Positions 8,450 through 16,357 of a DNA stretch of 17,569 bases are shown here, piece by piece (the stretch's first letter is position 1; every line of letters starts with the position of its first letter). Made by a program: the position numbers and the translations under genes. Source of the DNA: Thiobacillus sp. (GTDB lineage Bacteria; Pseudomonadota; Gammaproteobacteria; Burkholderiales; Thiobacillaceae); NCBI GenBank assembly GCA_020216925.1, contig JAIWOL010000167.1, positions 1 to 17,569 of the forward strand, read 5' to 3'. The notes beneath the pieces were generated by a model that worked only from the letters and a program-made list of their open reading frames with translations, searched no databases and was not told the origin of the DNA.

Positions 8450-9529
8450 ATGAAACCCTCGCTGGCGGACAAGCTCGCGCGCGCCGACGAGCGCCTGATC
8501 GAACTCGACGCCCTGCTCGCCCAGCCCGAGATTGCCGGCGACATGGACAGCTTCCGCAAGCTGTCGCGCGAGCGCGCCGAGCTCGACCCGGTGGTGGCGC
8601 TCTACCGCCAGTACCGGCAACTCGAAGCCGACCAGAAAACCGCGCAGGAACTGCTCGCCGATCCGGACATGCGGGAACTGGCCGAGGCCGAACTTGCCGA
8701 CGGCGAAACCCGCATGGCCCGGCTGCAAATCGACCTGCAGACCGCCCTGCTGCCAAAAGACCCGAACGACGAGCGCAATATTTTTCTGGAAATTCGCGCT
8801 GGCACGGGGGGCGACGAATCGGCGCTCTTTGCCGGCAACCTGCTGCGCATGTACACCCGTTACGCAGAGCGACAGGGCTGGAAGGTCGAGCTCGTATCAG
8901 AAAACCCCGGCGAAGTGGGCGGCTACAAGGAAGTAATTGCACGAATCGTCGGCCAGGGCGCGTATTCGCGGCTCAAGTTCGAATCGGGCGGACACCGCGT
9001 GCAGCGCGTGCCGGAAACCGAATCGCAGGGCCGCATCCATACCTCGGCCTGCACCGTGGCCGTCATGCCCGAAGCCGACGAAGTCGGCGAGATTGACATC
9101 AACCCGGTCGATCTGCGCATCGACACCTTCCGCGCCTCCGGCGCCGGCGGCCAGCACATCAACAAGACCGATTCCGCCGTACGCATCACCCATCTGCCCA
9201 CCGGGCTGGTAGTCGAGTGCCAGGACGACCGTTCCCAGCACCGCAACCGCGCGCAGGCCATGAGCGTTCTTGCCGCCCGCCTGAAAGACCGCGAAATCCA
9301 GGCCCAGCAAGCGCAGGAAGCCAGCACCCGCAAGAGCCTCGTCGGCAGCGGCGACCGCTCCGACCGGATTCGCACCTACAACTTCCCGCAGGGGCGCGTC
9401 ACCGACCACCGCATCAACCTCACGCTCTACAAGATCGACGCCATGATGGACGGCGACCTCACCGAGCTGCTTGATGCACTGGCGGCCGAGCACCAGGCCG
9501 AACTGCTGGCCAGGCTCTCGGGTGAATAG
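8450..9529 (+). CDS. prfA: Peptide chain release factor 1
   Basis: A 359-residue release factor (E. coli 360) that reads UAA and UAG in the ribosomal A site and triggers peptide release. The codon-recognition PxT motif is PET at residues 188-190. The catalytic GGQ is at 233-235 in [17 protein letters not shown]. The Gln is the residue methylated by PrmC, whose gene follows directly. A GTG at 8441 would add three residues. The ATG at 8450 is chosen because MKPSLADKL matches the canonical RF1 N-terminus. No clear Shine-Dalgarno is seen, so coupling to hemA translation is plausible. Confidence 0.97.
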   Translation: MKPSLADKLARADERLIELDALLAQPEIAGDMDSFRKLSRERAELDPVVALYRQYRQLEADQKTAQELLADPDMRELAEAELADGETRMARLQIDLQTALLPKDPNDERNIFLEIRAGTGGDESALFAGNLLRMYTRYAERQGWKVELVSENPGEVGGYKEVIARIVGQGAYSRLKFESGGHRVQRVPETESQGRIHTSACTVAVMPEADEVGEIDINPVDLRIDTFRASGAGGQHINKTDSAVRITHLPTGLVVECQDDRSQHRNRAQAMSVLAARLKDREIQAQQAQEASTRKSLVGSGDRSDRIRTYNFPQGRVTDHRINLTLYKIDAMMDGDLTELLDALAAEHQAELLARLSGE

Positions 9530-9563
9530 GCAGGATTTTGAGATCACGGCTCAGGGCGCCGGG

Positions 9564-10418
9564 ATGCCGCCAACGGTAGCCGCCAGCGTGGCCGTCGCCA
9601 GCCGCCGGATTGCCGCCGCGATCGGCCTCGACGGGCGCGAAGCGCGGCTGGAAGCGCGCGTGCTCGCCAGCTTCGCGTGGGGCGTGACACCTGCCTGGCT
9701 GATCGCGCATGACACGGATGCGCTGACTGCCGAGCAGGCGTCGACGTTCGACGCCCTGCTCGCGCGCCGGCTGGCCGGCGAGCCCATCGCTTACGTCACT
9801 GGCGTGCGTGAATTTTTTGGCCGTCCGTTCATGGTCACGCCTGACGTACTGATTCCCCGTCCCGACACCGAACTGCTGGTGGAGCGGGCTCTCGCCTGCC
9901 TGCCCCCCGACCGGCCTGCCGACGTGCTCGACCTGGGCACCGGCAGCGGCTGTGTCGCCATCACCCTCGCCCTGCAACGTCCTGAAGCCAGCGTGGTCGC
10001 AGTGGATCGCTCGCCCGCCGCGCTCGCCATCGCCGCCCGCAACGCCGCGGCGCTGGGCGCCCGCGTCGAATTTCTCGAAAGCGACTGGCTGGCGGCGCTG
10101 GCCGGACGCCGGTTCGACATCATTGTCAGCAATCCGCCTTACGTCGCGGCCACCGACCCGCACCTCGCGCGCGGCGACGTCCGTTTCGAACCCGTGTCTG
10201 CCCTGGCTGCCGGCAGTGACGGCCTGGCCGACCTGCGCCGGCTGGTCGCGGCCGCGCCGGACCACCTGCGCCCCGGCGGCCGCGTGCTGCTGGAACATGG
10301 CTGCGATCAGGCGTCGGCCGTGCGCGCCCTGCTCGAAACCCGCGGCTTTCGTCAAGTCGCCCATTGGGACGACCTAGCCGGCTTCGCTCGTGTCACCGGG
10401 GGCATACTGTCGGAATAA
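9564..10418 (+). CDS. prmC: Release factor glutamine methyltransferase PrmC (HemK)
   Basis: A SAM-dependent enzyme that N5-methylates the GGQ glutamine of RF1 and RF2, raising termination efficiency. It has an N-terminal helical RF-binding domain and a linker typical of the family (GEPIAYVTGVREFFG, then LIPRPDTELLVE). The Rossmann methyltransferase fold follows, with DLGTGSGCVAI as SAM motif I and the catalytic NPPY motif in SNPPYVA. From ATG 9564 it is 284 residues, close to E. coli HemK (277), with an AGGG about nine bases upstream. An alternative GTG at 9522 overlaps the prfA end and would add 14 residues. In many betaproteobacteria grxD follows directly; here an accessory module lies between them. 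Confidence 0.95.
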   Translation: MPPTVAASVAVASRRIAAAIGLDGREARLEARVLASFAWGVTPAWLIAHDTDALTAEQASTFDALLARRLAGEPIAYVTGVREFFGRPFMVTPDVLIPRPDTELLVERALACLPPDRPADVLDLGTGSGCVAITLALQRPEASVVAVDRSPAALAIAARNAAALGARVEFLESDWLAALAGRRFDIIVSNPPYVAATDPHLARGDVRFEPVSALAAGSDGLADLRRLVAAAPDHLRPGGRVLLEHGCDQASAVRALLETRGFRQVAHWDDLAGFARVTGGILSE

Positions 10419-10505
10419 TTTACACTTACTGGCATCTCTTGCCTTTGCATCTGGCGCAACCCGCGTCCGCCGGGGGTTTCGCACACTGCCGATAAAGATG
10501 GCGTG

Positions 10506-10534
10506 AATCTTGCTAAGCTTAATCTTGCTAATAT
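10506..10534 (+). promoter_or_regulatory. Tandem 11-bp repeat with extended -10 upstream of the HPr-rel-A module
   Basis: AATCTTGCTAA occurs at 10506-10516 and again at 10521-10531, with a period of 15 bases. The second copy runs into TGCTAATAT, an extended -10 (TG-N-TAATAT, hexamer 10529-10534). It lies 36 bases before the start of the Tat-signal gene. No good -35 is present. It is the best promoter candidate for the module. The repeat could be a regulator site or a small duplication. Confidence 0.45.
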
Positions 10535-10569
10535 CCTGCACAATGACCTAACGCTGATCGAGGCTCCCC

Positions 10570-11139
10570 ATGTCCGACCTTACCCCCGAAAACCAGGAAA
10601 CTCCCGACCAGGCCCCCGTCTCGTCCGCAGTCGACGCTTCCCGTCGCAAGCTCGCCGGCACGGCTTTGGGCGTCGCGGCGGTATTCACCCTCTCCAGCCG
10701 CCCCGTATGGGCCAACCAATGCACGATCTCCGGCATGATGTCCGGCAACCTGTCGGCGCCCCGCGGTCCCGCCTGCGCTGGCTGCACACCGGGCTACTGG
10801 CGGCAGGATCACCACCTGGATTCCTGGAGACAGACGGGTTTCAACCCCACGGACAAATTCAACACGGTGTTCGGGGTGACGCAGTACGTGAAGAGCGATG
10901 GAACACCCTATACCCTGCTCGAGGTCATGCGCCTGCTCAACGGCAGCGGCGATCCCATCTCCACCAACCTGGGCTTTCATGCCGTCGCCGCCCTGCTCAA
11001 TGCCGCGCACCCCAGCGTGAACTACGGCTACACGTCGGGCGAAATCGTCGACCTGTTCCAGAAAAACTACCTGAAAAACGGCGCCGCCCTGAAAGATTCA
11101 CTCGACAACTTGAACAACCGCGGCTGCCCCCTGAATTGA
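10570..11139 (+). CDS. Tat-exported protein with CTPGYW / AVAALLNA domain
   Basis: A 189-residue secreted protein of unknown function. A hydrophilic N-terminus precedes a twin-arginine motif SRRKLAG (RR at 25-26), a hydrophobic stretch, and a likely cleavage site after PVWA (about 48). The mature part has four cysteines, at 51, 69, 72 and 186. Its domain contains GCTPGYWRQ (71-79), HLDSW (82-86), FNTVFGV (97-103) and GFHAVAALLNAAHPSVNY (135-152). I recognise this combination as a recurring domain of secreted or surface bacterial proteins, often written CTPGYWKNH. A GAGG ribosome site lies 6 bases before the ATG. The PqqD-like gene starts 4 bases after the stop, so the two are surely co-transcribed. 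It may be the substrate of the downstream modification genes; this is inference. Confidence 0.85.
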   Translation: MSDLTPENQETPDQAPVSSAVDASRRKLAGTALGVAAVFTLSSRPVWANQCTISGMMSGNLSAPRGPACAGCTPGYWRQDHHLDSWRQTGFNPTDKFNTVFGVTQYVKSDGTPYTLLEVMRLLNGSGDPISTNLGFHAVAALLNAAHPSVNYGYTSGEIVDLFQKNYLKNGAALKDSLDNLNNRGCPLN

Positions 11140-11143
11140 CGCC

Positions 11144-11407
11144 ATGCCTGACGCGCCTGCCCGCCTCCTCAAATGCTGGGGCGACGAAGCGGTCGTGTAC
11201 GACAGCGGCTCGGGCGATACGCATTACCTCAAGCCGCTGACACTGGCGCTGTATCAGACCTGTCGCGAGCTCCCCGGCCATACCGCCGATGAAATTTGCG
11301 CAGCGCTTGCCGAACGGCTCGGCGTGAGCGATACCCCGCAGTTCCGCGAACTGACTGAAGACGTATTGCACCATCTGCGGCAGGTGGGTCTGCTGGAAAC
11401 GACATGA
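11144..11407 (+). CDS. HPr-rel-A system PqqD-family peptide chaperone
   Basis: An 87-residue protein with the PqqD/RRE fold pattern. It has an N-terminal beta segment (GDEAVVYDSGSGDTHYL), a helix beginning LTLALYQTC, the PqqD-type turn into a T-x-D/E-E-I helix (TADEICAAL), and a final helix ending LRQVGLLE. Proteins of this fold bind the leader of a peptide or protein substrate and present it to a modifying enzyme. It lies 4 bases after the Tat-protein gene. Its stop overlaps the HprK-related start as ATGA at 11404-11407, which points to translational coupling and joint function. NCBI family names tie this type to HprK-related kinase A. The substrate is unknown. Confidence 0.85.
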   Translation: MPDAPARLLKCWGDEAVVYDSGSGDTHYLKPLTLALYQTCRELPGHTADEICAALAERLGVSDTPQFRELTEDVLHHLRQVGLLETT

Positions 11408-12327
11408 AGCTTCTACAGCTCTCGCCGGGCGATCTGCGCCGGCAGCTGGCCGGCCCTGGCGTCTGGCTCCGGACCGGGCCCTTTTCGATGCGGCTGCAGT
11501 CCCGGATACCGGCAATCGCCGCCGGGCTGGCCGATCTGTACGGGCAATTCGAAGTGCGCAGCCCGCGCGAGGCTTTTGCGGATTTTCATGTATCGGTCAA
11601 CTCGCCCAGCGGGCTCAGGCGCTGGGTCAAGCCCCAGGCCCAGTTCTCTTTTGACGGCCAGCAGCCCTTCAAGCCGCTACCCCGTGATCAGGCTTTTCCC
11701 ATGCTGGAATGGGGCCTCAACTGGTGCGTATCGACGCAAGCCCACCAGTACCTCATCATCCATGCGGCTGTCATCGAGAAAAACGGCCGCGCCGCCATCC
11801 TGCCCGCGCCGCCCGGATCCGGCAAAAGCACGCTGGCTGCCGCGCTTGTCTTGTCCGGCTGGCGCCTGCTGTCGGACGAACTGACGCTCATCGACCGCAA
11901 GACCGGCAACATCCAGCCGCTTCCCCGCCCTGTGAGCCTGAAAAACCAGTCGATCGAGGTCATCAGGCAATTCGACCCCCAGGTTTTCATCAATCGCGCC
12001 TCGCACGATACGGTCAAGGGCACGGTCGCGCACATGCGTCCGCCTCGCGACAGCGTGCTCCGCCAGCACGAACCCGCCCGGCCGGGCTGGGTGATCTTCC
12101 CCAAGTGGTAAGCCCGCGCCAGCACCCGCCTGAGCCCGCGCTCCCAGGCACAGACCTTCATCTTTCTGGCGCAGAACGCCTTCAACTACAGCCATCTCGG
12201 AGCGGATGGCTTCCGCGTGGCAGCCAATCTCATTGACCAGGTTGAATGTTACGACTTCCGCTACAGTTCACTGCCGGAAGCAATTGCTGCATTCGACGCG
12301 CTCGCCAGCGCCCCCCCACAAGATTGA
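11404..12327 (+). pseudogene. HprK-related kinase A, interrupted by an in-frame TAA at 12109-12111
   Basis: A relative of HPr kinase/phosphorylase from the HPr-rel-A system. Residues 118-124 (LIIHAAV) and the P-loop PAPPGSGKST (134-143), followed by LLSDEL (155-160), form the HprK-like nucleotide-binding core. The open frame stops after residue 235 at TAA 12109-12111. The same frame then continues without a gap for 71 codons to TGA 12325-12327. This tail reads ARASTRLSP, then FLAQNAFNYSHLG, then CYDFRYSSLPEAIAAFDAL, and looks like the normal C-terminus of this family. No frameshift is needed; one base change explains it. No in-frame ATG lies after the stop, so the tail is probably not translated alone. 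The 235-residue product keeps the P-loop but loses about 23% of the protein. A sequencing error or readthrough is possible. Confidence 0.8.
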
Positions 12328-12332
12328 CGACC

Positions 12333-13427
12333 GTGCATCACGATCTGCTCGTTCGAACCTTGCGCGCGCCTGAGTCGCTCGGCCGGCTGTCCATGGAGGG
12401 CTGGGATATATTGGTGAGGCAGGCGCGCGCGGCAGGTTTGCTGGCGCGGCTGTCGCACCGCCTGAAATCCCTGGGGTTGAGCGAGTCGATTCCCGCCCCC
12501 GCGCGCTGGCATTTCGAAGCGGCGGACACATTGTCCGGCAAGCAGCGCAAGGCCGTGCACTGGGAACTCCTGACCATCCAGTCTGCGCTGGCCGATTTGC
12601 CCGTACCCACTGTCGTATTGAAAGGCGCGGCCTATGTGGCGGCAGACCTCCCTGCGGCCGAAGGGCGCCTGTTCAACGATATCGATCTGCTGGTTCCAAA
12701 AGCCTATCTGGCCGATGCCGAATCCATGCTGATGCTCGCGGGCTGGCATCCTGTTCCGCTATCGGCCTACGATCGTCGCTACTACCGCCGCTGGATGCAT
12801 GAGATTCCGCCTTTGCAGCACGCCACGCGCGAAACGGTGATCGACCTTCACCATGCCATCCTCCCGGACACCGCGCGCTACCATCCCGATCCCGCAAAAC
12901 TGCTGGCCCGGGCGACTGTTCTGCCCGAATGGCCGGGGCTGGCAGTGCTGTGCCCCGAGGACCGTATCCTCCATTCCGCCACGCATCTGTTCCATGACGG
13001 CGAATTGCCGCACGGACTGCGCGACCTGACCGATCTTGATCTCCTGCTGCGCGCGGCAAGCGACGATAGCGGATTCTGGCACCGCCTCACCTCGCGTGCC
13101 GTAGAACTGGAACTGGCACGCTCGCTGTTTTATGCCCTGCGCTACGTGACCCATTTCTTCGACACCCCCGTGCCTGACAGCGTGCTGGACGCGCTACAGC
13201 CTGCGGCCCCGGGAGCCAGCACATTGCGCGTGATGGATGCCGTGTTCAAGCGCGCCCTGATGCCGGGCCATGCGAGCTGCAACGACGCGTTCACGCCCGC
13301 GGCCCGGGTAGCTGCCTACGTACGGGCGCACTGGCTCAGGATGCCCGCACACTTGCTGATCCCGCATCTGTTCCACAAGGCTTTCGTCAGCCCCTACCTC
13401 GAATCGCGCGAACCCAGGGCCGCTTGA
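12333..13427 (+). CDS. Nucleotidyltransferase family protein (NTP_transf_5 type) of the HPr-rel-A module
   Basis: A 364-residue protein with the layout of the NTP_transf_5 family. A helical N-terminus (ESLGRLSMEGWDILVRQARAA) is followed by VVLKGAAY at about 94-101 and the nucleotidyltransferase core GRLFNDIDLLVP at 111-122. The two Asp of the D-x-D metal site are residues 116 and 118. His-rich segments follow (DLHHAI, HSATHLFHDGELPHGLRDLTDLDLLL). Such enzymes transfer a nucleotide to a protein or small molecule; the target here is unknown. The start is taken as GTG 12333, five bases after the kinase frame ends, because the family N-terminus begins there. The frame runs open to an ATG at 12246, but that would overlap the kinase tail. 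The stop overlaps the -35 of the grxD promoter. Confidence 0.82.
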   Translation: MHHDLLVRTLRAPESLGRLSMEGWDILVRQARAAGLLARLSHRLKSLGLSESIPAPARWHFEAADTLSGKQRKAVHWELLTIQSALADLPVPTVVLKGAAYVAADLPAAEGRLFNDIDLLVPKAYLADAESMLMLAGWHPVPLSAYDRRYYRRWMHEIPPLQHATRETVIDLHHAILPDTARYHPDPAKLLARATVLPEWPGLAVLCPEDRILHSATHLFHDGELPHGLRDLTDLDLLLRAASDDSGFWHRLTSRAVELELARSLFYALRYVTHFFDTPVPDSVLDALQPAAPGASTLRVMDAVFKRALMPGHASCNDAFTPAARVAAYVRAHWLRMPAHLLIPHLFHKAFVSPYLESREPRAA

Positions 13428-13451
13428 CGCCGGGAAGTCCGGGCGTATAAT
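13424..13451 (+). promoter_or_regulatory. Sigma-70 promoter of grxD
   Basis: TTGACG at 13424-13429 (5 of 6 to consensus) and a perfect TATAAT at 13446-13451 are separated by 16 bases. The -35 contains the TGA stop of the nucleotidyltransferase gene. Transcription would begin near 13458, about 30 bases before the grxD ATG. The ribosome site AGGAG is at 13478-13482. grxD is thus expressed independently of the upstream module. Confidence 0.85.
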
Positions 13452-13487
13452 TTCCGACCATTTCACTCAAGTATTTCAGGAGCCGCC

Positions 13488-13808
13488 ATGACCCCGCTCG
13501 ACCGCATCCGTGATCAAGTCACCAACAACACCATCGTGCTGTACATGAAAGGCACGCCGCAGTTTCCGCAGTGCGGTTTTTCCGCCCGCGCGGCCCAGGT
13601 GCTGCAAGCCTGTGGCGTAAAGGATTTTCTGGCGGTGAACGTGCTGATGGATCCGGAAATCTTCGAGAACTTGAAGTACTACGCCAACTGGCCAACCTTT
13701 CCGCAGCTTTACGTAAAAGGCGAACTGATCGGCGGGTCCGACATCATGATCGAGATGTACCAGAAGGGGGAAATCCAGAAACTTCTGCAAGAGGCGCAAG
13801 CCGCCTGA
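13488..13808 (+). CDS. grxD: Monothiol glutaredoxin, Grx4/GrxD type
   Basis: A 106-residue cytoplasmic CGFS glutaredoxin. Proteins of this class bind a [2Fe-2S] cluster with glutathione, often with a BolA partner, and pass it to acceptor proteins. The active-site motif CGFS starts at Cys29 in PQFPQCGFSARA. The glutathione-binding features WPTFPQLYVKGELIGGSDI follow at about 65-83. Length and sequence match the family (E. coli Grx4 is 115). AGGAG lies 5 bases before the ATG. It has its own promoter and is closed by a strong terminator at 13824-13854, making it a single-gene unit. Confidence 0.97.
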   Translation: MTPLDRIRDQVTNNTIVLYMKGTPQFPQCGFSARAAQVLQACGVKDFLAVNVLMDPEIFENLKYYANWPTFPQLYVKGELIGGSDIMIEMYQKGEIQKLLQEAQAA

Positions 13809-13823
13809 ACGGAGCACTCCCGC

Positions 13824-13854
13824 AAAAAAGCCGACGGATCGCGTCGGCTTTTTC
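13824..13854. terminator. Bidirectional intrinsic terminator between grxD and ntrC
   Basis: The stem AAAAAGCCGACG (13825-13836) pairs with CGTCGGCTTTTT (13842-13853) around the 5-base loop GATCG. The GC-rich core is flanked by an A-run on one side and a T-run on the other. It therefore terminates grxD on the plus strand and ntrC, which stops at 13870, on the minus strand. Confidence 0.92.
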
Positions 13855-13869
13855 ACGTCTGCGCCCCCC

Positions 13870-15288
13870 TCAGGTCTTCGCTTCGTCGGATTCGGCAGCG
13901 TCCATGCCCAGTTCGTGAATCTTGCGCGTCAGGGTGTTGCGCCCCCAGCCCAGCAGATGGGCCGCTTCGATGCGGCGCCCGCCGGTATGTCGCAGCGCAA
14001 CCTCGATCAGCGTCTTTTCATATGCCTGCGTCAGGTCGTCCAGAATCGACGCTTCGCCGCGCGCCAAGCGCGCACCCGCTTCGGCAGCCAGCCCTGCCAG
14101 CCAGTCTCCTCCGTTGTTTTCCGCATTCCCTTGCATCAGGTCGCCCGGCAGGTCGCCAACTTCGACCACCTGCCCTGGTGCCATCACGGTAAGGTAGTGG
14201 CTGACGTTTTCGAGTTGGCGCACGTTGCCGCTCCACGGCAACCCCACCAGGGTTTTCATCGCGGCCTCGGATACGCCCTTGGCCTCCATTCCCAGTTCGC
14301 GCGCACTTTTCTGCATGAAATGCCGCACCAGCAGCGGGATGTCTTCGCGCCGTTCGCGCAGGGCGGGCAGGCGCAGGCGAATGACGTTGAGCCGGTGGAA
14401 CAGGTCTTCGCGGAACAGGCCTTCGCGCACGCGCACTTCCAGATCCTGGTGGGTCGCCGCGATCACCCGCACGTTGACCTTGATCGGAGTGTGGCCGCCG
14501 ACACGATAGAACTGGCCGTCGGCAAGCACGCGCAAAAGGCGCGTCTGCAACTCGGCCGGCATGTCGCCGATTTCGTCGAGGAACAAGGTGCCGCCGTCCG
14601 ACTGCTCGAAGCGTCCGCGCCGCTGCGCCGCAGCCCCTGTAAAGGCGCCGCGTTCATGGCCGAAAAGTTCGGATTCGAGCAGGTCGCGCGGAATGGCGGC
14701 TGTATTGAGCGCAATGAACGGCCCGGCAGCGCGCGGACTATGGCGGTGCAGGGCGCGCGCGACCAGTTCCTTGCCGCTGCCGGATTCGCCGGTGATGAGT
14801 ACGGTGGCGTGTGATTGCGCGAGCCGGCCGATGGCGCGAAAAACCTCTTGCATGGCCGGTGCCTGGCCGAGGATTTCCGGTACCGGGGCATCGCTCACGG
14901 CCGGCACATCGCGGCTTGCATTCTCGGCCAGCGCGCGACGCACGAGCTCCAGCGCCTGATCGACGTCGAACGGTTTGGGCAGATACTCGAATGCGCCGCC
15001 CTGGAACGCCGCCACCGCGCTGTCCAGATCGGAATAAGCCGTCATGATGATGACCGGCACTTTAGGCAGGCGCTCTTTCAGCGACTGCAGAAGTTCCAGG
15101 CCCGAAACGCCGGGCATGCGGATGTCCGACAGCACGGCGCTAGGCGTGCTGCGCTCCAATTCGCGCAGGGCATCGCTCGCGGCGCTGAAGGTCATGCACG
15201 GGATATCCTCGCGCAACAGCGCCTTTTCGAGTACCCAGCGGATGGAACGGTCGTCGTCGATGATCCAGACTACAGTCGGTTTGGGCAT
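13870..15288 (-). CDS. ntrC: Nitrogen regulation response regulator NtrC (GlnG)
   Basis: A 472-residue sigma-54 activator that, when phosphorylated by NtrB, switches on nitrogen-scavenging genes. The receiver domain (about 5-120) has the acidic pocket DDD at 11-13, the phospho-acceptor Asp55 in LSDIRMPG and Lys105 in YLPKPFD. The AAA+ domain has Walker A GESGSGKE (167-174), the sigma-54-contacting GAFTGA (214-219) and Walker B LFLDEIGD (235-242). A Fis-type helix-turn-helix ends the protein (HTGGRRIEAAHLLGWGRNTLTRKI). The ATG at 15288 (MPKPTVVWIIDDD) is chosen over an upstream ATG at 15348 that would lie inside ntrB. The start is 2 bases after the ntrB stop and has no ribosome site of its own, so translation is probably coupled. 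Confidence 0.97.
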   Translation of the reverse strand: MPKPTVVWIIDDDRSIRWVLEKALLREDIPCMTFSAASDALRELERSTPSAVLSDIRMPGVSGLELLQSLKERLPKVPVIIMTAYSDLDSAVAAFQGGAFEYLPKPFDVDQALELVRRALAENASRDVPAVSDAPVPEILGQAPAMQEVFRAIGRLAQSHATVLITGESGSGKELVARALHRHSPRAAGPFIALNTAAIPRDLLESELFGHERGAFTGAAAQRRGRFEQSDGGTLFLDEIGDMPAELQTRLLRVLADGQFYRVGGHTPIKVNVRVIAATHQDLEVRVREGLFREDLFHRLNVIRLRLPALRERREDIPLLVRHFMQKSARELGMEAKGVSEAAMKTLVGLPWSGNVRQLENVSHYLTVMAPGQVVEVGDLPGDLMQGNAENNGGDWLAGLAAEAGARLARGEASILDDLTQAYEKTLIEVALRHTGGRRIEAAHLLGWGRNTLTRKIHELGMDAAESDEAKT

Positions 15289-15290
15289 GA

Positions 15291-16346
15291 TTAATTCGGC
15301 AGCGGAAGGAAAAGGGAAAACACAGTACGGCCCGGCCGGCTCTCGCAATCGATCGTGCCATGGTTCTGGGCCACCAGTGTCTGCGCTACGGCCAGCCCCA
15401 GGCCGCTGCCGCCCTCGCGGCCCGACACCAGCGGATAAAAAATCTGCTCACGGATGTCGTCGGGAACGCCGGGCCCGTCATCGATGATCTCGACCCGCAT
15501 CCCCAGTTTGTGCCGCCGACTCTCCAGCGTGATCTGGCGTGCGACCCGCGTGCGGAAAACGATACAGCCCTGGCCGCGCATGGCCTGAACGGCATTGCGC
15601 GCAATGTTGAGTGTCGCCTGGATCAGCTGCTCGGCATCCGCGCGTATCTCCGGCAGGCTGATATCGTAGTCGCGCCGCAACGTCACGCTGGGGGTTTCGG
15701 CCAGAACCAGGCTGCGCACGCGTTCCAGAACCTCGTGAATGTTCACCGCACCAAAACGGGGCATCCGATGCGGCGTCAGCAGGCGCTCCATCAGCGATTG
15801 CAGCCGGTCAGATTCCTTGATGATGACCTGGGTGTATTCGCGCAGACTCTCGCGCGGCAGTTCGTGTTCCAGGAGTTGGGCCGCGCCGCGAATCCCGCCC
15901 AGGGGGTTTTTGATTTCGTGCGCCAGGTTGCGCAGCAACTCGCGGTTTGCTTCCTGCTGAAGACGGGCCTGTTCCAGGCGGGCGATGCGCAGGTGCGGAT
16001 CGACCGCGCGCATTTCCACGAGGATGCCGTGGAGCGGACGATCCAGTGGTGAAATGTTGCAGCCGACGCGCATCGGCGGGTGGCCATTCACCGCCACATC
16101 CAGCTCGTATTCGATGATGGTTTCCTGCTCGTTGCGGGCCGCCTGGATCGCCTCCAGAAACTCGGGGCTGCGCGCAAAAGCGTGGGCGGCCGCATCGCCT
16201 AGCAGCACCGCGCCCGATACGCCCAGAAGCGTTTCCAGGGCGGGATTCACAAAGCGGACAATGTCTTCGGCGTCCAGAACCAGCGTGGCCGTGGAAAGAC
16301 TGTCAAGACCGGAAAATTCGCTATCAGGAAAAGGCATGGCACTCAT
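15291..16346 (-). CDS. ntrB: Nitrogen regulation sensor histidine kinase NtrB (GlnL)
   Basis: A 351-residue soluble kinase/phosphatase (E. coli 349) that works with PII to set the phosphorylation of NtrC. A PAS domain covers about 15-115 (TATLVLDAEDIVRFVNPALE). The dimerisation/phosphorylation helix has His143 in LLRNLAHEIKNPLGGI. The catalytic ATP-binding domain has the N box (NIARNAVQAM), the G1 box (IDDGPGVPD) and the G2 box (GSGLGLAVAQ). There is no membrane segment, as expected. The frame is open to an ATG at 16430. ATG 16346 (MSAMPFPDS) is preferred for family length and a nearby GGGG; 16337 is a further alternative. ntrC follows after 2 bases. Confidence 0.95.
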   Translation of the reverse strand: MSAMPFPDSEFSGLDSLSTATLVLDAEDIVRFVNPALETLLGVSGAVLLGDAAAHAFARSPEFLEAIQAARNEQETIIEYELDVAVNGHPPMRVGCNISPLDRPLHGILVEMRAVDPHLRIARLEQARLQQEANRELLRNLAHEIKNPLGGIRGAAQLLEHELPRESLREYTQVIIKESDRLQSLMERLLTPHRMPRFGAVNIHEVLERVRSLVLAETPSVTLRRDYDISLPEIRADAEQLIQATLNIARNAVQAMRGQGCIVFRTRVARQITLESRRHKLGMRVEIIDDGPGVPDDIREQIFYPLVSGREGGSGLGLAVAQTLVAQNHGTIDCESRPGRTVFSLFLPLPN

Positions 16347-16357
16347 GCACCCCGATG

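Noticed and set aside
9459..10364. A 301-codon minus-strand open frame opposite prmC
   Set aside because: It is antisense to prmC, which carries all its catalytic motifs. The minus-strand product has no recognisable fold or start signals.
11144..12327. A lasso peptide or PQQ biosynthesis cluster
   Set aside because: PqqD-like and HprK-like genes occur in such clusters. Here there is no radical SAM enzyme, no leader peptidase and no asparagine-synthetase-like cyclase in the window.
12246..12332. Upstream ATG at 12246 for the nucleotidyltransferase
   Set aside because: These 29 codons overlap the conserved tail of the kinase in another frame and look unlike a family N-terminus. GTG 12333 fits better.
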